Source: Nitrospiraceae bacterium (GTDB taxonomy: Bacteria; Nitrospirota; Nitrospiria; Nitrospirales; UBA8639). Taken from it: a stretch of DNA of 17,586 bases. This document shows positions 8,218 to 14,933 of this stretch, in pieces; within the stretch, counting starts at the first letter, position 1, and the number at the start of each line of letters is the position of its first letter. Below the pieces are notes generated by a model. The model ran no database searches and was not told where the DNA came from. It was given only the letters and a program-made list of their open reading frames with translations. The stretch is taken from contig DOFS01000279.1 of assembly GCA_003523945.1 (NCBI GenBank), positions 1 through 17,586 on the forward strand. The letters run 5' to 3'. A program made the translations under genes and the position numbers.

Positions 8218-8907
8218 ATGAAATATGAACTTGAAGTAGAAAAACGGGATCAGGCTGGAAAAGGCGTGGCGCGGCAGCTTCGGCGACAGGGGAAAATTCC
8301 TGGAGTCCTCTATGGAGGGGGCAAGTCTGAATTTGTGGCCATGGATCATAAGATTGCGCGTAATCTGGTCCTTTCTCAGGTTGGCCATACCGGTCTGCTG
8401 ACTGTTCGAGTTTCCGGCGCAGAAGAACGGATCGCAGTTCTTCAGGATCACCAAATTGATCCTCTCACTGGGGCAATCTTACATGTAGATCTCTTTGAAG
8501 TTTCAATGAAAAAGCCCATTCGAGTCAGAGTTCCCGTGACGGTCATTGGAGAAGTCCCTCTTGGTGTGAAAGAGGGGGGTATTTTGCATCAGCTTTTGCG
8601 CGAATTACATATTGAATGTCTTCCGGCCCAGATTCCTGACCATATTGAAATTGATGCCTCAGGATTTGGGGTTGGTGATGGTGTGCATGTAAAGGAAGTT
8701 GAAGCCCCGACAGGTGTCAAAATATTGGATGATGAGGATCTCATGGTGGCTCATGTTGCCTCGAAGATGTCTGAGGCCAAATTAGAGTCCCTACTGGTTC
8801 GTGAGGCCGGTGAAGGCGTGGTGGCGCCGGTTGCCACTGCAGAGGTGGCAGCTCCCGGAGCGGTTGCGGCAGCACCTGATAGTAAAGCGAAAGAAGGCAA
8901 GAAGTAA
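8218..8907 (+). CDS. rplY: 50S ribosomal protein L25 (CTC/TL5 family, long form)
   Basis: This 5S rRNA-binding ribosomal protein is in the long CTC/TL5 form. From ATG 8218 it has 229 residues. An N-terminal L25 domain spans about 1-92 (KRDQAGKGVARQLRRQGKIPGVLYGG, with DPLTGAILHVDLFEV closing it). A C-terminal TL5 domain spans about 95-190. The tail is rich in Ala, Val and Gly with a lysine end, a flexible extension common in this family. GAGGT at 8206-8210 is 7 bases before the ATG and fixes the start; the frame is open further upstream to 8164 but overlaps prs. The neighbouring pth starts only 3 bases after the stop, consistent with translational coupling. Confidence 0.94.
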   Translation: MKYELEVEKRDQAGKGVARQLRRQGKIPGVLYGGGKSEFVAMDHKIARNLVLSQVGHTGLLTVRVSGAEERIAVLQDHQIDPLTGAILHVDLFEVSMKKPIRVRVPVTVIGEVPLGVKEGGILHQLLRELHIECLPAQIPDHIEIDASGFGVGDGVHVKEVEAPTGVKILDDEDLMVAHVASKMSEAKLESLLVREAGEGVVAPVATAEVAAPGAVAAAPDSKAKEGKK

Positions 8908-8910
8908 TCC

Positions 8911-9480
8911 TTGCATGTGGTAGTGGGCCTTGGAAATCCCGGAGGGGCCTATAAGCACACTCGACACAATTTAGGGTGGATGGTCATTGACCAGGCGGCG
9001 GATCGTTGGAATGTCCCCTTGGTTAGACAGGAGCATGCGTTTCTGGGGCAAGGTGAGCTTAAAGGCCATCCGGTCTTGCTCGTTCTTCCTCTGACGTGGA
9101 TGAATCAAACTGGAGTTGTGGTTCGGGCTGTCCTTCAGGATTTATCTCCTGCATCGCTGGATCTCATTGTTGTGCATGATGATCTGGACCTGTCTCTTGG
9201 AGTGATCAAGATCAAAACTCGTGGAGGCGCTGGGGGTCATAATGGTCTGCGGTCGGTTCTGTCGTGTATAGGCCCGAAAGAATTTTCTCGTGTCAAAATT
9301 GGAATAGGACGCCCTCAGAACAATGAGGATCTTGCGAATTTTGTGCTTTCGCCATTTTTAGTAGAAGAGTGGGCTCAAATTAACTCAACTCTCCCGAAAG
9401 CCGTCGATGTGTTGGAATGTCTCATTTGTGAGGGACCGGAAGTGGCGATGAATCAATTTCATGTGCGGTCTTCTGAATAG
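8911..9480 (+). CDS. pth: Peptidyl-tRNA hydrolase
   Basis: This enzyme releases tRNA from peptidyl-tRNA that has dropped off ribosomes. Its 189 residues match the bacterial Pth1 family. GLGNPGGAYKHTRHNLGW contains the catalytic histidine H19, and N65 (LTWMNQTG), D90 (VHDDLDL) and N111 (GGHNGLRS) are the other active-site residues. The start is TTG 8911, 3 bases after the rplY stop; the only nearby in-frame alternative, GTG 8917, would trim the first beta strand. A GAAG stretch within the rplY end could serve as ribosome binding site. It is the last gene of the prs-rplY-pth group. The ychF gene that often follows in other bacteria is not here. Confidence 0.94.
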   Translation: MHVVVGLGNPGGAYKHTRHNLGWMVIDQAADRWNVPLVRQEHAFLGQGELKGHPVLLVLPLTWMNQTGVVVRAVLQDLSPASLDLIVVHDDLDLSLGVIKIKTRGGAGGHNGLRSVLSCIGPKEFSRVKIGIGRPQNNEDLANFVLSPFLVEEWAQINSTLPKAVDVLECLICEGPEVAMNQFHVRSSE

Positions 9481-9657
9481 GGAATGCCATAAGCAGCCTG
9501 CAATTCTTCTGATTGAGCAGTTCACATGGCAACAGCGGAAAGATCTATTCAAGACTTTGCATGGGGTTGGGGCCCGGGACAAGTAGTTCATCCCTTCTTT
9601 TTGCAATAGAAGGTCGCCTGGGTAACTCCGTCGTTTAGGGGGTGTGAGGACAGTGCC

Positions 9658-9693
9658 ATGACGACATGGATGTCTCTGCGTAATGGAACCTAG
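9658..9693 (+). CDS. Possible 11-codon leader peptide
   Basis: ATG 9658 follows GAGGA (9646-9650) by 7 bases, a good ribosome binding site, and reads MTTWMSLRNGT before a TAG at 9691-9693. It has no run of a regulatory amino acid and lies nearly 300 bases before rpsF, upstream of the rpsF promoter candidate. It could be chance or a tiny peptide or RNA-regulatory element. No function can be assigned. Confidence 0.12.
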   Translation: MTTWMSLRNGT

Positions 9694-9710
9694 TTATAGA
9701 GTGCCTGATC

Positions 9711-9727
9711 TTTCAGCTTTGCTGAAA
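9711..9727 (+). terminator. Hairpin, possible weak terminator after pth
   Basis: TTTCAGC (9711-9717) and GCTGAAA (9721-9727) form a perfect 7-bp stem with a TTT loop. A T-rich patch (TCCTCTTTT, about 9730-9738) follows a few bases later rather than directly, so termination would be inefficient if it occurs. It is the best candidate for ending the prs-rplY-pth transcript. Confidence 0.3.
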
Positions 9728-9885
9728 TGTCCTCTTTTAATTGGGGCTTCACTAGCGTTTTTGATCGAAATATCTGAGGCTGACGCTTTGTGGTAGTTTT
9801 AAGGTCTGAAAAGTGATTTTCCACTCAGGAAAAATATCAGATTATTTTCTTACTGAATGCGTTAGATACTTTCCCTGAGACGAGT

Positions 9886-9915
9886 TTGACACTCTATTTT
9901 ACCCTATGGTAGCTT
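9886..9915 (+). promoter_or_regulatory. Promoter candidate for the rpsF operon
   Basis: Consensus TTGACA (9886-9891), an 18-base spacer and TAGCTT (9910-9915) lie about 70 bases before rpsF. TATGGT at 9905-9910 is an alternative -10, but with a 13-base spacer. The leader would include CCTC (9968-9971), which could pair with GAGG of the ribosome binding region (9974-9977). That would be a possible point of autoregulation by S6/S18, but the hairpin is very short. Confidence 0.4.
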
Positions 9916-9988
9916 GGTTCCCCTTTTGTGATACAACACGATTGCTCTGCCTGAAAACTAGAAAAATCCTCCAGAGGGAAAGGTTATT

Positions 9989-10336
9989 ATGAAACTGTAT
10001 GAATCACTATGTATTCTTCGTCCGGTTCAAGTGGAGACAGAAAATGAACGAGTGATTGAAAAAATGAAAGAAGTCCTGACTCAGGCTGGGGCGAATATTA
10101 TAAAGCTGGATAATAGCGGGAAAAAGAAATTGGCCTATGATATTCAACACGAGCGCAAGGGGACCTATATTACGGTTCAATTTGAAGGCCCTCCCACCGT
10201 GATCTTTGAATTGGAGCGCTTTCAGCGCATGGAAGATCAGGTGATGAAGTTTATGACCGTACGGCTGAACCCGAAGGACTTGGTAGCGGTAGGTGAAGCA
10301 AGCGGAGAGGATGCAGAAGATGGTGGGATTCAATAA
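9989..10336 (+). CDS. rpsF: 30S ribosomal protein S6
   Basis: S6 binds with S18 to the central domain of 16S rRNA. The 115-residue product has the usual S6 features: an N-terminal MKLYESLCILRP strand, the KKKLAYDIQHERKGTYITVQFE block, and FELERFQRMEDQVMKFMTVRL near residue 90. A short acidic tail ends the protein (EDAEDGG), as in many S6 proteins. ATG 9989 is preceded by GAGGGAAAGG (9974-9983). The 3' end overlaps the ssb start by 17 bases, so translation of the two is probably coupled. Confidence 0.95.
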   Translation: MKLYESLCILRPVQVETENERVIEKMKEVLTQAGANIIKLDNSGKKKLAYDIQHERKGTYITVQFEGPPTVIFELERFQRMEDQVMKFMTVRLNPKDLVAVGEASGEDAEDGGIQ

Positions 10337-10730
10337 AGTCATTTTGATTGGAAATCTGACTAGGGATCCTGAGCTTCGGTATACACCAAGTGGAACCCCT
10401 GTGGTGAACTTCCCGTTAGCGGTCAATCGCCGATATCGTCAGGCTGATGATCAAAAAGAAGAGGTGTGTTATGTTGACATTGTCGTGTTTGGCCGGCAAG
10501 CCGAACATTGTGGCCAATACCTCAATAAAGGTGACGGGGCCATCGTTGATGGTCGCCTGCAGCAACGGCGGTGGGAAACGGAAGACGGGCAGAAGCGAAG
10601 CAAACATGAAGTCGTTGCTCAAACAGTCACGTTCTTGCCGAAAAAGTCCTCCTCGGGTAGCTCTGGGTCAGGAGTGACTGAGGAATCTACATATGATTCA
10701 GAAGAATATTATCCTGACCCCATGCCCTAA
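10320..10730 (+). CDS. ssb: Single-stranded DNA-binding protein
   Basis: This OB-fold protein coats single-stranded DNA in replication and repair. ATG 10320 is chosen because GGAGAGG (10304-10310) lies 9 bases upstream; the frame is open back to 10293, but ATG 10311 touches that site. The 136-residue protein begins [20 protein letters not shown] and contains the OB-fold motifs [29 protein letters not shown] and [10 protein letters not shown] serine/glycine linker and an acidic tail follow. The tail ends EEYYPDPMP and lacks the terminal Pro-Phe of the usual DDDIPF tip, through which SSB recruits partner proteins. The gene sits between rpsF and rpsR, the classic location of the housekeeping ssb. 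Confidence 0.95.
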   Translation: MVGFNKVILIGNLTRDPELRYTPSGTPVVNFPLAVNRRYRQADDQKEEVCYVDIVVFGRQAEHCGQYLNKGDGAIVDGRLQQRRWETEDGQKRSKHEVVAQTVTFLPKKSSSGSSGSGVTEESTYDSEEYYPDPMP

Positions 10731-10753
10731 TTTTTAGCCTAGGAGAGGTTTCT

Positions 10754-10981
10754 GTGGAAAAAGGACGATTGTTTCAGCGGAAAAGAGTGTGCCGCTTTTG
10801 CTTCGATAGCACGCCATTAGATTATAAGGATGCCAATCTATTGAGGAATTTCCTCACAGAGCGTGGACGAATTATCCCTCGTCGAACATCTGGCAATTGT
10901 TTGCGGCATCAACGGAAATTAACCCAAGCGATTAAACGTGCCAGGCATGTTGCCATCCTTTCATTTGCAGAAGAACACTGA
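10754..10981 (+). CDS. rpsR: 30S ribosomal protein S18
   Basis: S18 is the partner of S6 on the 30S platform. The 75-residue protein has the typical RKRVCRFC start, the [17 protein letters not shown] middle and the [23 protein letters not shown] end. Cysteines C13, C16 and C49 suggest a zinc-binding (C+) version. The start is GTG 10754, with AGGAGAGG at 10741-10748. In most bacteria rplI (L9) follows rpsR; here the DUF177 gene follows instead, and rplI is not in the window. Confidence 0.94.
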   Translation: MEKGRLFQRKRVCRFCFDSTPLDYKDANLLRNFLTERGRIIPRRTSGNCLRHQRKLTQAIKRARHVAILSFAEEH

Positions 10982-10998
10982 AAGCACGAATGTTCTTC
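10970..10998 (+). other. Hairpin spanning the rpsR stop codon
   Basis: GAAGAACA (10970-10977) and TGTTCTTC (10991-10998) are perfect inverted repeats of 8 bp around a 13-base loop containing the rpsR stop. No T run follows, so it is not a standard terminator. It could affect mRNA stability or partial read-through at the junction between ribosomal and lipid genes. Confidence 0.35.
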
Positions 10999-11042
10999 GA
11001 AATCGGGCAGTAGGATAGAATATCGTGGTGGGAAGTTGTGAT

Positions 11043-11660
11043 ATGTCGATAACGATCAACCTACTAGATGTTCCTCCAACGGGGCTTCAAATTCATCAGG
11101 AGGTGGAGCCGTCCGCCTTATCGCTCTCCCATGATGAGGGCACCCTTATTGGGAACTTAAGCTGTCACGGAAATCTCTTTCTGATTGGCGAGCGGGCAGC
11201 ACACTTTCAAGGGAAAATATCTGGAAAGGTTTCCAGGGAATGTGTCCGCTGTCTGGATCAATTTGAGGAAGATCTGTCCTTATCGTGTGAAGTGGAATTT
11301 AAAAAGCCTGTGAAAGCGGTCAATGTGATTGTACCGCACAGAGATAAGGAAAAAGGGGTAAAGGGACATGCCAAATCCGCCGATGAGCATGCGACCGACG
11401 AGGACGTCTACCCTATTGTTGGAAATGACATCGACCTACTTCCAGCTATTCGAGAACAAGTCATTCTTGCTACCCCGCTTCAATCTTTGTGCAATGAAAA
11501 TTGCCTTGGGTTGTGCCAAAAATGCGGGGGCAATTTAAATGAAGGCATGTGTGGGTGTTGTACTCCAGTTACTAGTTCATCACCAGTTGAAAACTTTCAG
11601 GAAACGATAGCAAAAAAAAACCCATCCAAGCGTTCCTCTGTTTCTCGAAGGGGATCGTGA
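11043..11660 (+). CDS. yceD: DUF177 / YceD family protein
   Basis: This belongs to the DUF177 (YceD) family, which almost always precedes rpmF. The family has been linked to 23S rRNA accumulation, but its molecular role is not settled. ATG 11043 gives 205 residues; GGGAAG lies 7 bases upstream, and the GTG at 11025 is a weaker choice. An N-terminal beta-rich part leads to C67-x2-C70 (SRECVRCLDQF). A charged, probably disordered linker follows at about 98-122. The conserved C-terminal block DIDLLPAIREQVILATPL is at 129-146, with the cysteine cluster C150/C154/C158/C161 (LCNENCLGLCQKCGGNL), likely zinc-binding. Three extra cysteines (C170, C172, C173) and a basic Ser/Lys tail extend it beyond the usual length of about 170 aa. 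Confidence 0.88.
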   Translation: MSITINLLDVPPTGLQIHQEVEPSALSLSHDEGTLIGNLSCHGNLFLIGERAAHFQGKISGKVSRECVRCLDQFEEDLSLSCEVEFKKPVKAVNVIVPHRDKEKGVKGHAKSADEHATDEDVYPIVGNDIDLLPAIREQVILATPLQSLCNENCLGLCQKCGGNLNEGMCGCCTPVTSSSPVENFQETIAKKNPSKRSSVSRRGS

Positions 11661-11699
11661 AGGCACCAATCACCTCTTTAACATAAAAGTTGGACTATT

Positions 11700-11882
11700 A
11701 TGGCAAACCCTAAACACAAAATATCTAAAGCCCGTAGAGATAAACGGCGGTCTCATCTCAAGCTCACCCCGCCAAATTTGTCTACGTGCCCTCAATGTCA
11801 TGAGCTCAAGCCATCGCATATGACCTGCCTGAATTGTGGAACCTATAACGGGACTGCCATTATTTCGGTTGAAGAGGGATAA
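11700..11882 (+). CDS. rpmF: 50S ribosomal protein L32
   Basis: This small large-subunit protein begins MANPKHKISKARRDKRRSHLK, the standard L32 start. Four cysteines, C30/C33 (CPQC) and C43/C46 (CLNC), make it the zinc-binding form. Its 60 residues are normal. ATG 11700 has only a weak ribosome binding site. It lies between yceD and plsX, the conserved yceD-rpmF-plsX-fabH arrangement that links ribosome synthesis with lipid synthesis. Confidence 0.95.
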   Translation: MANPKHKISKARRDKRRSHLKLTPPNLSTCPQCHELKPSHMTCLNCGTYNGTAIISVEEG

Positions 11883-11927
11883 CGGTTTCTTTCTTCCCGA
11901 GTCAGTCATCTTTTTAAAACCAATCCC

Positions 11928-12923
11928 ATGAAAATAGCCGTGGACGCGATGGGGGGGGATCATGGATTATCTCCCAATGTCGAAGGAGCCATACAGGCTA
12001 CTAGGGAATCCTCTCTCTCGATTATCCTGGTCGGAGACGAACCCTCTCTCAAATCTCACCTGGACAAACTCGGCGGAACAAAAACCGGCATTGAAATTTT
12101 TCATGCGCCACAAGTCGTGGACATGCATGAATCTCCAGCGTTGATTGCCAGAAAAAAACGAGATTCTTCCATATGGAAAGCCACGGAATTAGTTAAAAAT
12201 AAGCAAGCCGACGCGCTGGTGTCTGCCGGGAATACTGGTGCGACCATGGTGTCGGCGTTTTTTCTTTTGGGCTTGATTCAAGGGGTTGAACGACCGGCTA
12301 TCGCAGCGACATTGCCGACCCGCCAGGGTAAAGCGATCATGTTGGATGTCGGCGCTACTGTAGATTGTACGGCGCGACAACTCTTTCAGTTTGGAATTAT
12401 GGGGCATGAATACGGCAGGCACCTTCTGGGATCTGATAGGCCCAGAGTGGGTCTGTTGAGTATTGGGGAAGAAGATACCAAGGGGAATGAAGTCACGAAA
12501 GAAACCTTTAAATTGTTAAAGGACAGCCCTATTAATTTTATTGGAAATGTTGAAGGGCGAGATGTGTATAGTGGGAATGCGGATGTCATTGTAACGGATG
12601 GGTTTATTGGAAATGTTGCCTTGAAAATTTCTGAAGGGTTGGCGGATGCGATAAAAAAAATGCTGATGAAAGAAATCGCCCAGTCAGCTCTCGGTCGGCT
12701 TTCTTATCTGTTTGTGGCCGGACCCCTTTTGCGTTTGCGGCGAAAAACCGATTATGCCGAATTCGGCGGGGCTCCTCTATTAGGAGTCGAGGGTATTAGT
12801 ATGATCTGTCATGGTCGCTCCTCCTCAAAAGCCATCAAAAATGCTATTCTCCGAGCTCAGACTTTGGCGGAAGGTGGCTTGATTGAAGAAATCCGGGGTG
12901 ACATTGCACAAGGTTGCAGTTGA
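11928..12923 (+). CDS. plsX: Phosphate acyltransferase PlsX
   Basis: PlsX converts acyl-ACP and phosphate into acyl-phosphate, the donor that PlsY uses to acylate glycerol-3-phosphate, and so feeds new fatty acids into phospholipids. The 331-residue product shows the family blocks in order: DAMGGD (6-11), the DALVSAGNTGA segment, MLDVGAT, GLLSIGEED-KGNEV, GNVEGRD, DVIVTDGFIGNVALK and FGGAPLLGVEG, then HGRSSSKAIKNAI near the C-terminus. ATG 11928 gives the expected MKIAVDAMGG start, but no Shine-Dalgarno sequence is visible in the 45-base gap after rpmF. The protein is peripheral to the membrane in known cases. Confidence 0.96.
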   Translation: MKIAVDAMGGDHGLSPNVEGAIQATRESSLSIILVGDEPSLKSHLDKLGGTKTGIEIFHAPQVVDMHESPALIARKKRDSSIWKATELVKNKQADALVSAGNTGATMVSAFFLLGLIQGVERPAIAATLPTRQGKAIMLDVGATVDCTARQLFQFGIMGHEYGRHLLGSDRPRVGLLSIGEEDTKGNEVTKETFKLLKDSPINFIGNVEGRDVYSGNADVIVTDGFIGNVALKISEGLADAIKKMLMKEIAQSALGRLSYLFVAGPLLRLRRKTDYAEFGGAPLLGVEGISMICHGRSSSKAIKNAILRAQTLAEGGLIEEIRGDIAQGCS

Positions 12924-12944
12924 GTTCAACAGGGTGTCTCAGGA

Positions 12945-13919
12945 ATGAATAGTCTAATTCTAGGGACAGGAGCCTATGTGCCCAAGCGAGTCTTGACCAA
13001 TGCGGATTTGGAGCGCATGGTTGACACCTCTGACACCTGGATTGTCGAACGAACAGGCATTCGGGAACGGCGCGTGGTTGAGCCAGGGGAGGCCTGTTCT
13101 GATTTGGCCGTTGAGGCGGCCCGGCGTGCGTTAATTGCTGCTGATGTGGCGCCATCAGAGATTGACCTGATCCTTTTGGCCACTTGTACAGGCGATTCTC
13201 CTCTTCCTTCCACAGCGTGCCTCATTCAACATCGCTTAGGGGCTAATCGGGCAGCGGCATGTGATATTTCCGCCGCCTGTTGTGGGTTTATTTATGCATT
13301 GGCCATTGCTGATGCCTATGTGAAAAATGGTATGCGGCATGTATTGGTCATTGGTTCCGAAGTCATGTCAGCAATTACTGATTGGACCGATCGCAATACT
13401 TGCGTCTTATTTGGTGATGGGGCTGGGGCGGTGGTGTTGGGGCAAGGTACTGCCGGGTCGGGGATTCTTTCCACACATTTGCATGCCAATGGCGGCCTCT
13501 CGGATATGATTCAGGTGCCTGGAGGTGGATCGCGGGAACCAGCTTCAGAAGAAGTTCTTCAAGAAAAACGATGTTTTATAAAAATGAAGGGTAATGAAAC
13601 ATTTAAGATAGCCGTCAAATCAATGGAAGAAGCCACCAAAGAGGCGTTGGACGCCAATAAATTAGGAATGGACGATGTCGATTTGTTCATTCCTCATCAG
13701 GCTAATATGCGGATTTTGAATGCCGTGGGCCAGCGGTTGGGGTTGGCGCGAGAAAAGTTAATGATAAATTTAGATCGATTTGGTAATACCTCTGCAGCAT
13801 CGATTCCCTTGGCACTTGATCAAGCTGTCCGGGATGGAAGAATTCACGACGGGAGTGTGGTGCTTTTGGCTGCATTTGGTGCCGGTCTTACCTGGGCTTC
13901 TGCCGTGGTTCGTTGGTAA
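12945..13919 (+). CDS. fabH: Beta-ketoacyl-ACP synthase III
   Basis: FabH condenses acetyl-CoA (or a branched primer) with malonyl-ACP to start fatty-acid synthesis. The 324-residue thiolase-fold protein has the catalytic triad C112 (DISAACCGF), H251 (IPHQANMRI) and N281 (FGNTSAASIP). TSDTWIVERTGIRERR near the N-terminus and GAGAVVL in the middle are also typical. A second cysteine, C113, takes the place of the usual serine or alanine after the nucleophile. ATG 12945 is 21 bases after plsX; AGGG about 10 bases upstream is the best ribosome binding site. Primer preference cannot be read from the sequence. Confidence 0.95.
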   Translation: MNSLILGTGAYVPKRVLTNADLERMVDTSDTWIVERTGIRERRVVEPGEACSDLAVEAARRALIAADVAPSEIDLILLATCTGDSPLPSTACLIQHRLGANRAAACDISAACCGFIYALAIADAYVKNGMRHVLVIGSEVMSAITDWTDRNTCVLFGDGAGAVVLGQGTAGSGILSTHLHANGGLSDMIQVPGGGSREPASEEVLQEKRCFIKMKGNETFKIAVKSMEEATKEALDANKLGMDDVDLFIPHQANMRILNAVGQRLGLAREKLMINLDRFGNTSAASIPLALDQAVRDGRIHDGSVVLLAAFGAGLTWASAVVRW

Positions 13920-14042
13920 TAGGACTGCCGGCGGGTACCCCTTTCCTGATTGAGAACATTGCTAAAAAAAGCAGAGGAAGAACTCGAAGCTTCAAATTAA
14001 GAGCAAACCAAATTTTTTGAGAGGGCTAAAGAGAGGGGAATT

Positions 14043-14858
14043 ATGTCTGGAACGACCTCATGGGGTGAAAATGATTGGGCGCTGATTCTTGGAGCCTCCA
14101 GCGGTTTCGGAGAGGCAGCGGCTTTGGAGTTGGCCAATTTAGGATTGAATATCTGTGGGGTGCATCTTGATCGAAAATCAACCCAGCCGAATGCCGAGCG
14201 CATTGCTTCAGAGATTCGTTCACTCGGGAGAGAGGTTCTGTTTTTTAATGCCAATGCGGCTGATCCTGAAAAACGTGCTGACATTTTGAAGGCGATGAAG
14301 CAACGTGCAGAAGAATCCGGGAGGCCTGTCTGTGTGAGAGTGTTCTTACATTCGTTAGCTTTTGGGACTCTGAAACCGTATATTGCGGGATCCCATGCAG
14401 AAGCCATTAATAAAGTGCAGATGGACATGACATTAGATGTTATGGCCAATAGCCTGGTGTATTGGACACAGGATTTAGTGGCACAGAAATTCTTGGGATC
14501 AGGGAGTAGAATATTTTCCATGACCAGCGCCGGAGGCGCAAGAGTCTGGCGAACGTATGGAGCGGTTTCCGCCGCGAAGTCGGCCTTGGAGTCCCACACC
14601 CGGCAGTTAGCCCTGGAGCTGGCCCCTATGGGAATTACCGTAAACTCGCTCATGGCGGGTGTAACCGATACCCCGGCTTTGCGTAAAATTCCCGGTTCGG
14701 AGGAAATGCTGACCTTAGCCAAACGCAAAAATCCATCAAACCGACTGACCACTACCCAAGATGTCGCCGATGCCTTAGGACTGTTAAGTCATCCGAAAGC
14801 TCATTGGATCACCGGAAATGTGATTTGTGTGGATGGTGGAGAGTTTATTGTTGACTAG
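14043..14858 (+). CDS. Enoyl-ACP reductase-type SDR (FabL/FabI-like)
   Basis: This is a Rossmann-fold short-chain dehydrogenase of 271 residues, probably the enoyl-ACP reductase that finishes each elongation cycle. The catalytic pair is Y172-x6-K179 (YGAVSAAK). That is the spacing of FabI and FabL enoyl reductases, not the Y-x3-K of ketoreductases such as FabG. HSLAF (about residues 102-106) also recalls the FabI HSIAF segment. The cofactor loop, however, is GASSGFG (17-23), as in classical SDRs and FabL, rather than the FabI loop. The C-terminal PALRKIPGSEEM and WITGNVICVDGGEF blocks fit both families. ATG 14043 follows GAGAGGGG. Its place between fabH and fabD supports the role. FabL is the closest type by eye; another SDR activity remains possible. 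Confidence 0.75.
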   Translation: MSGTTSWGENDWALILGASSGFGEAAALELANLGLNICGVHLDRKSTQPNAERIASEIRSLGREVLFFNANAADPEKRADILKAMKQRAEESGRPVCVRVFLHSLAFGTLKPYIAGSHAEAINKVQMDMTLDVMANSLVYWTQDLVAQKFLGSGSRIFSMTSAGGARVWRTYGAVSAAKSALESHTRQLALELAPMGITVNSLMAGVTDTPALRKIPGSEEMLTLAKRKNPSNRLTTTQDVADALGLLSHPKAHWITGNVICVDGGEFIVD

Positions 14859-14869
14859 TTCATGCAAGT

Positions 14870-14898
14870 GGGACCAACCCATGGTATGGGCTGGTTCT
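14870..14898 (+). other. Strong imperfect hairpin between enoyl reductase gene and fabD
   Basis: Bases 14870-14882 and 14886-14898 pair with one A-C mismatch and a few G-U pairs around a 3-base loop, giving 12 paired positions. The nearest T run (14910-14914) is about 11 bases downstream, so it is not a textbook terminator. It fills most of the 75-base gap and may act as a processing, stability or attenuation element. Confidence 0.45.
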
Positions 14899-14933
14899 AA
14901 ATTATGGCATTTTTCGGATAGTGAGCGAAAAAG

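Larger units (their letters stand above)
9481..9988. other. 508-base gene-free gap between pth and rpsF
   Basis: No open frame of useful length exists here on either strand. The gap contains a 6-bp hairpin (CCTTCT 9593-9598 with AGAAGG 9608-9613), an 11-codon mini-frame with a ribosome binding site (9658-9693), a 7-bp perfect hairpin (9711-9727) and a promoter candidate for rpsF (9886-9915). The pth transcript must end and the rpsF transcript begin within it. I compared it by eye with RNase P, tmRNA, SRP RNA and 6S RNA hallmarks and saw no match. Confidence 0.6.

Noticed and set aside
13997..14752. A 251-codon open frame on the minus strand opposite the enoyl reductase gene
   Set aside because: It lies entirely antisense to a clearly coding SDR gene, has no recognisable domain, and is explained by codon bias of the opposite strand.
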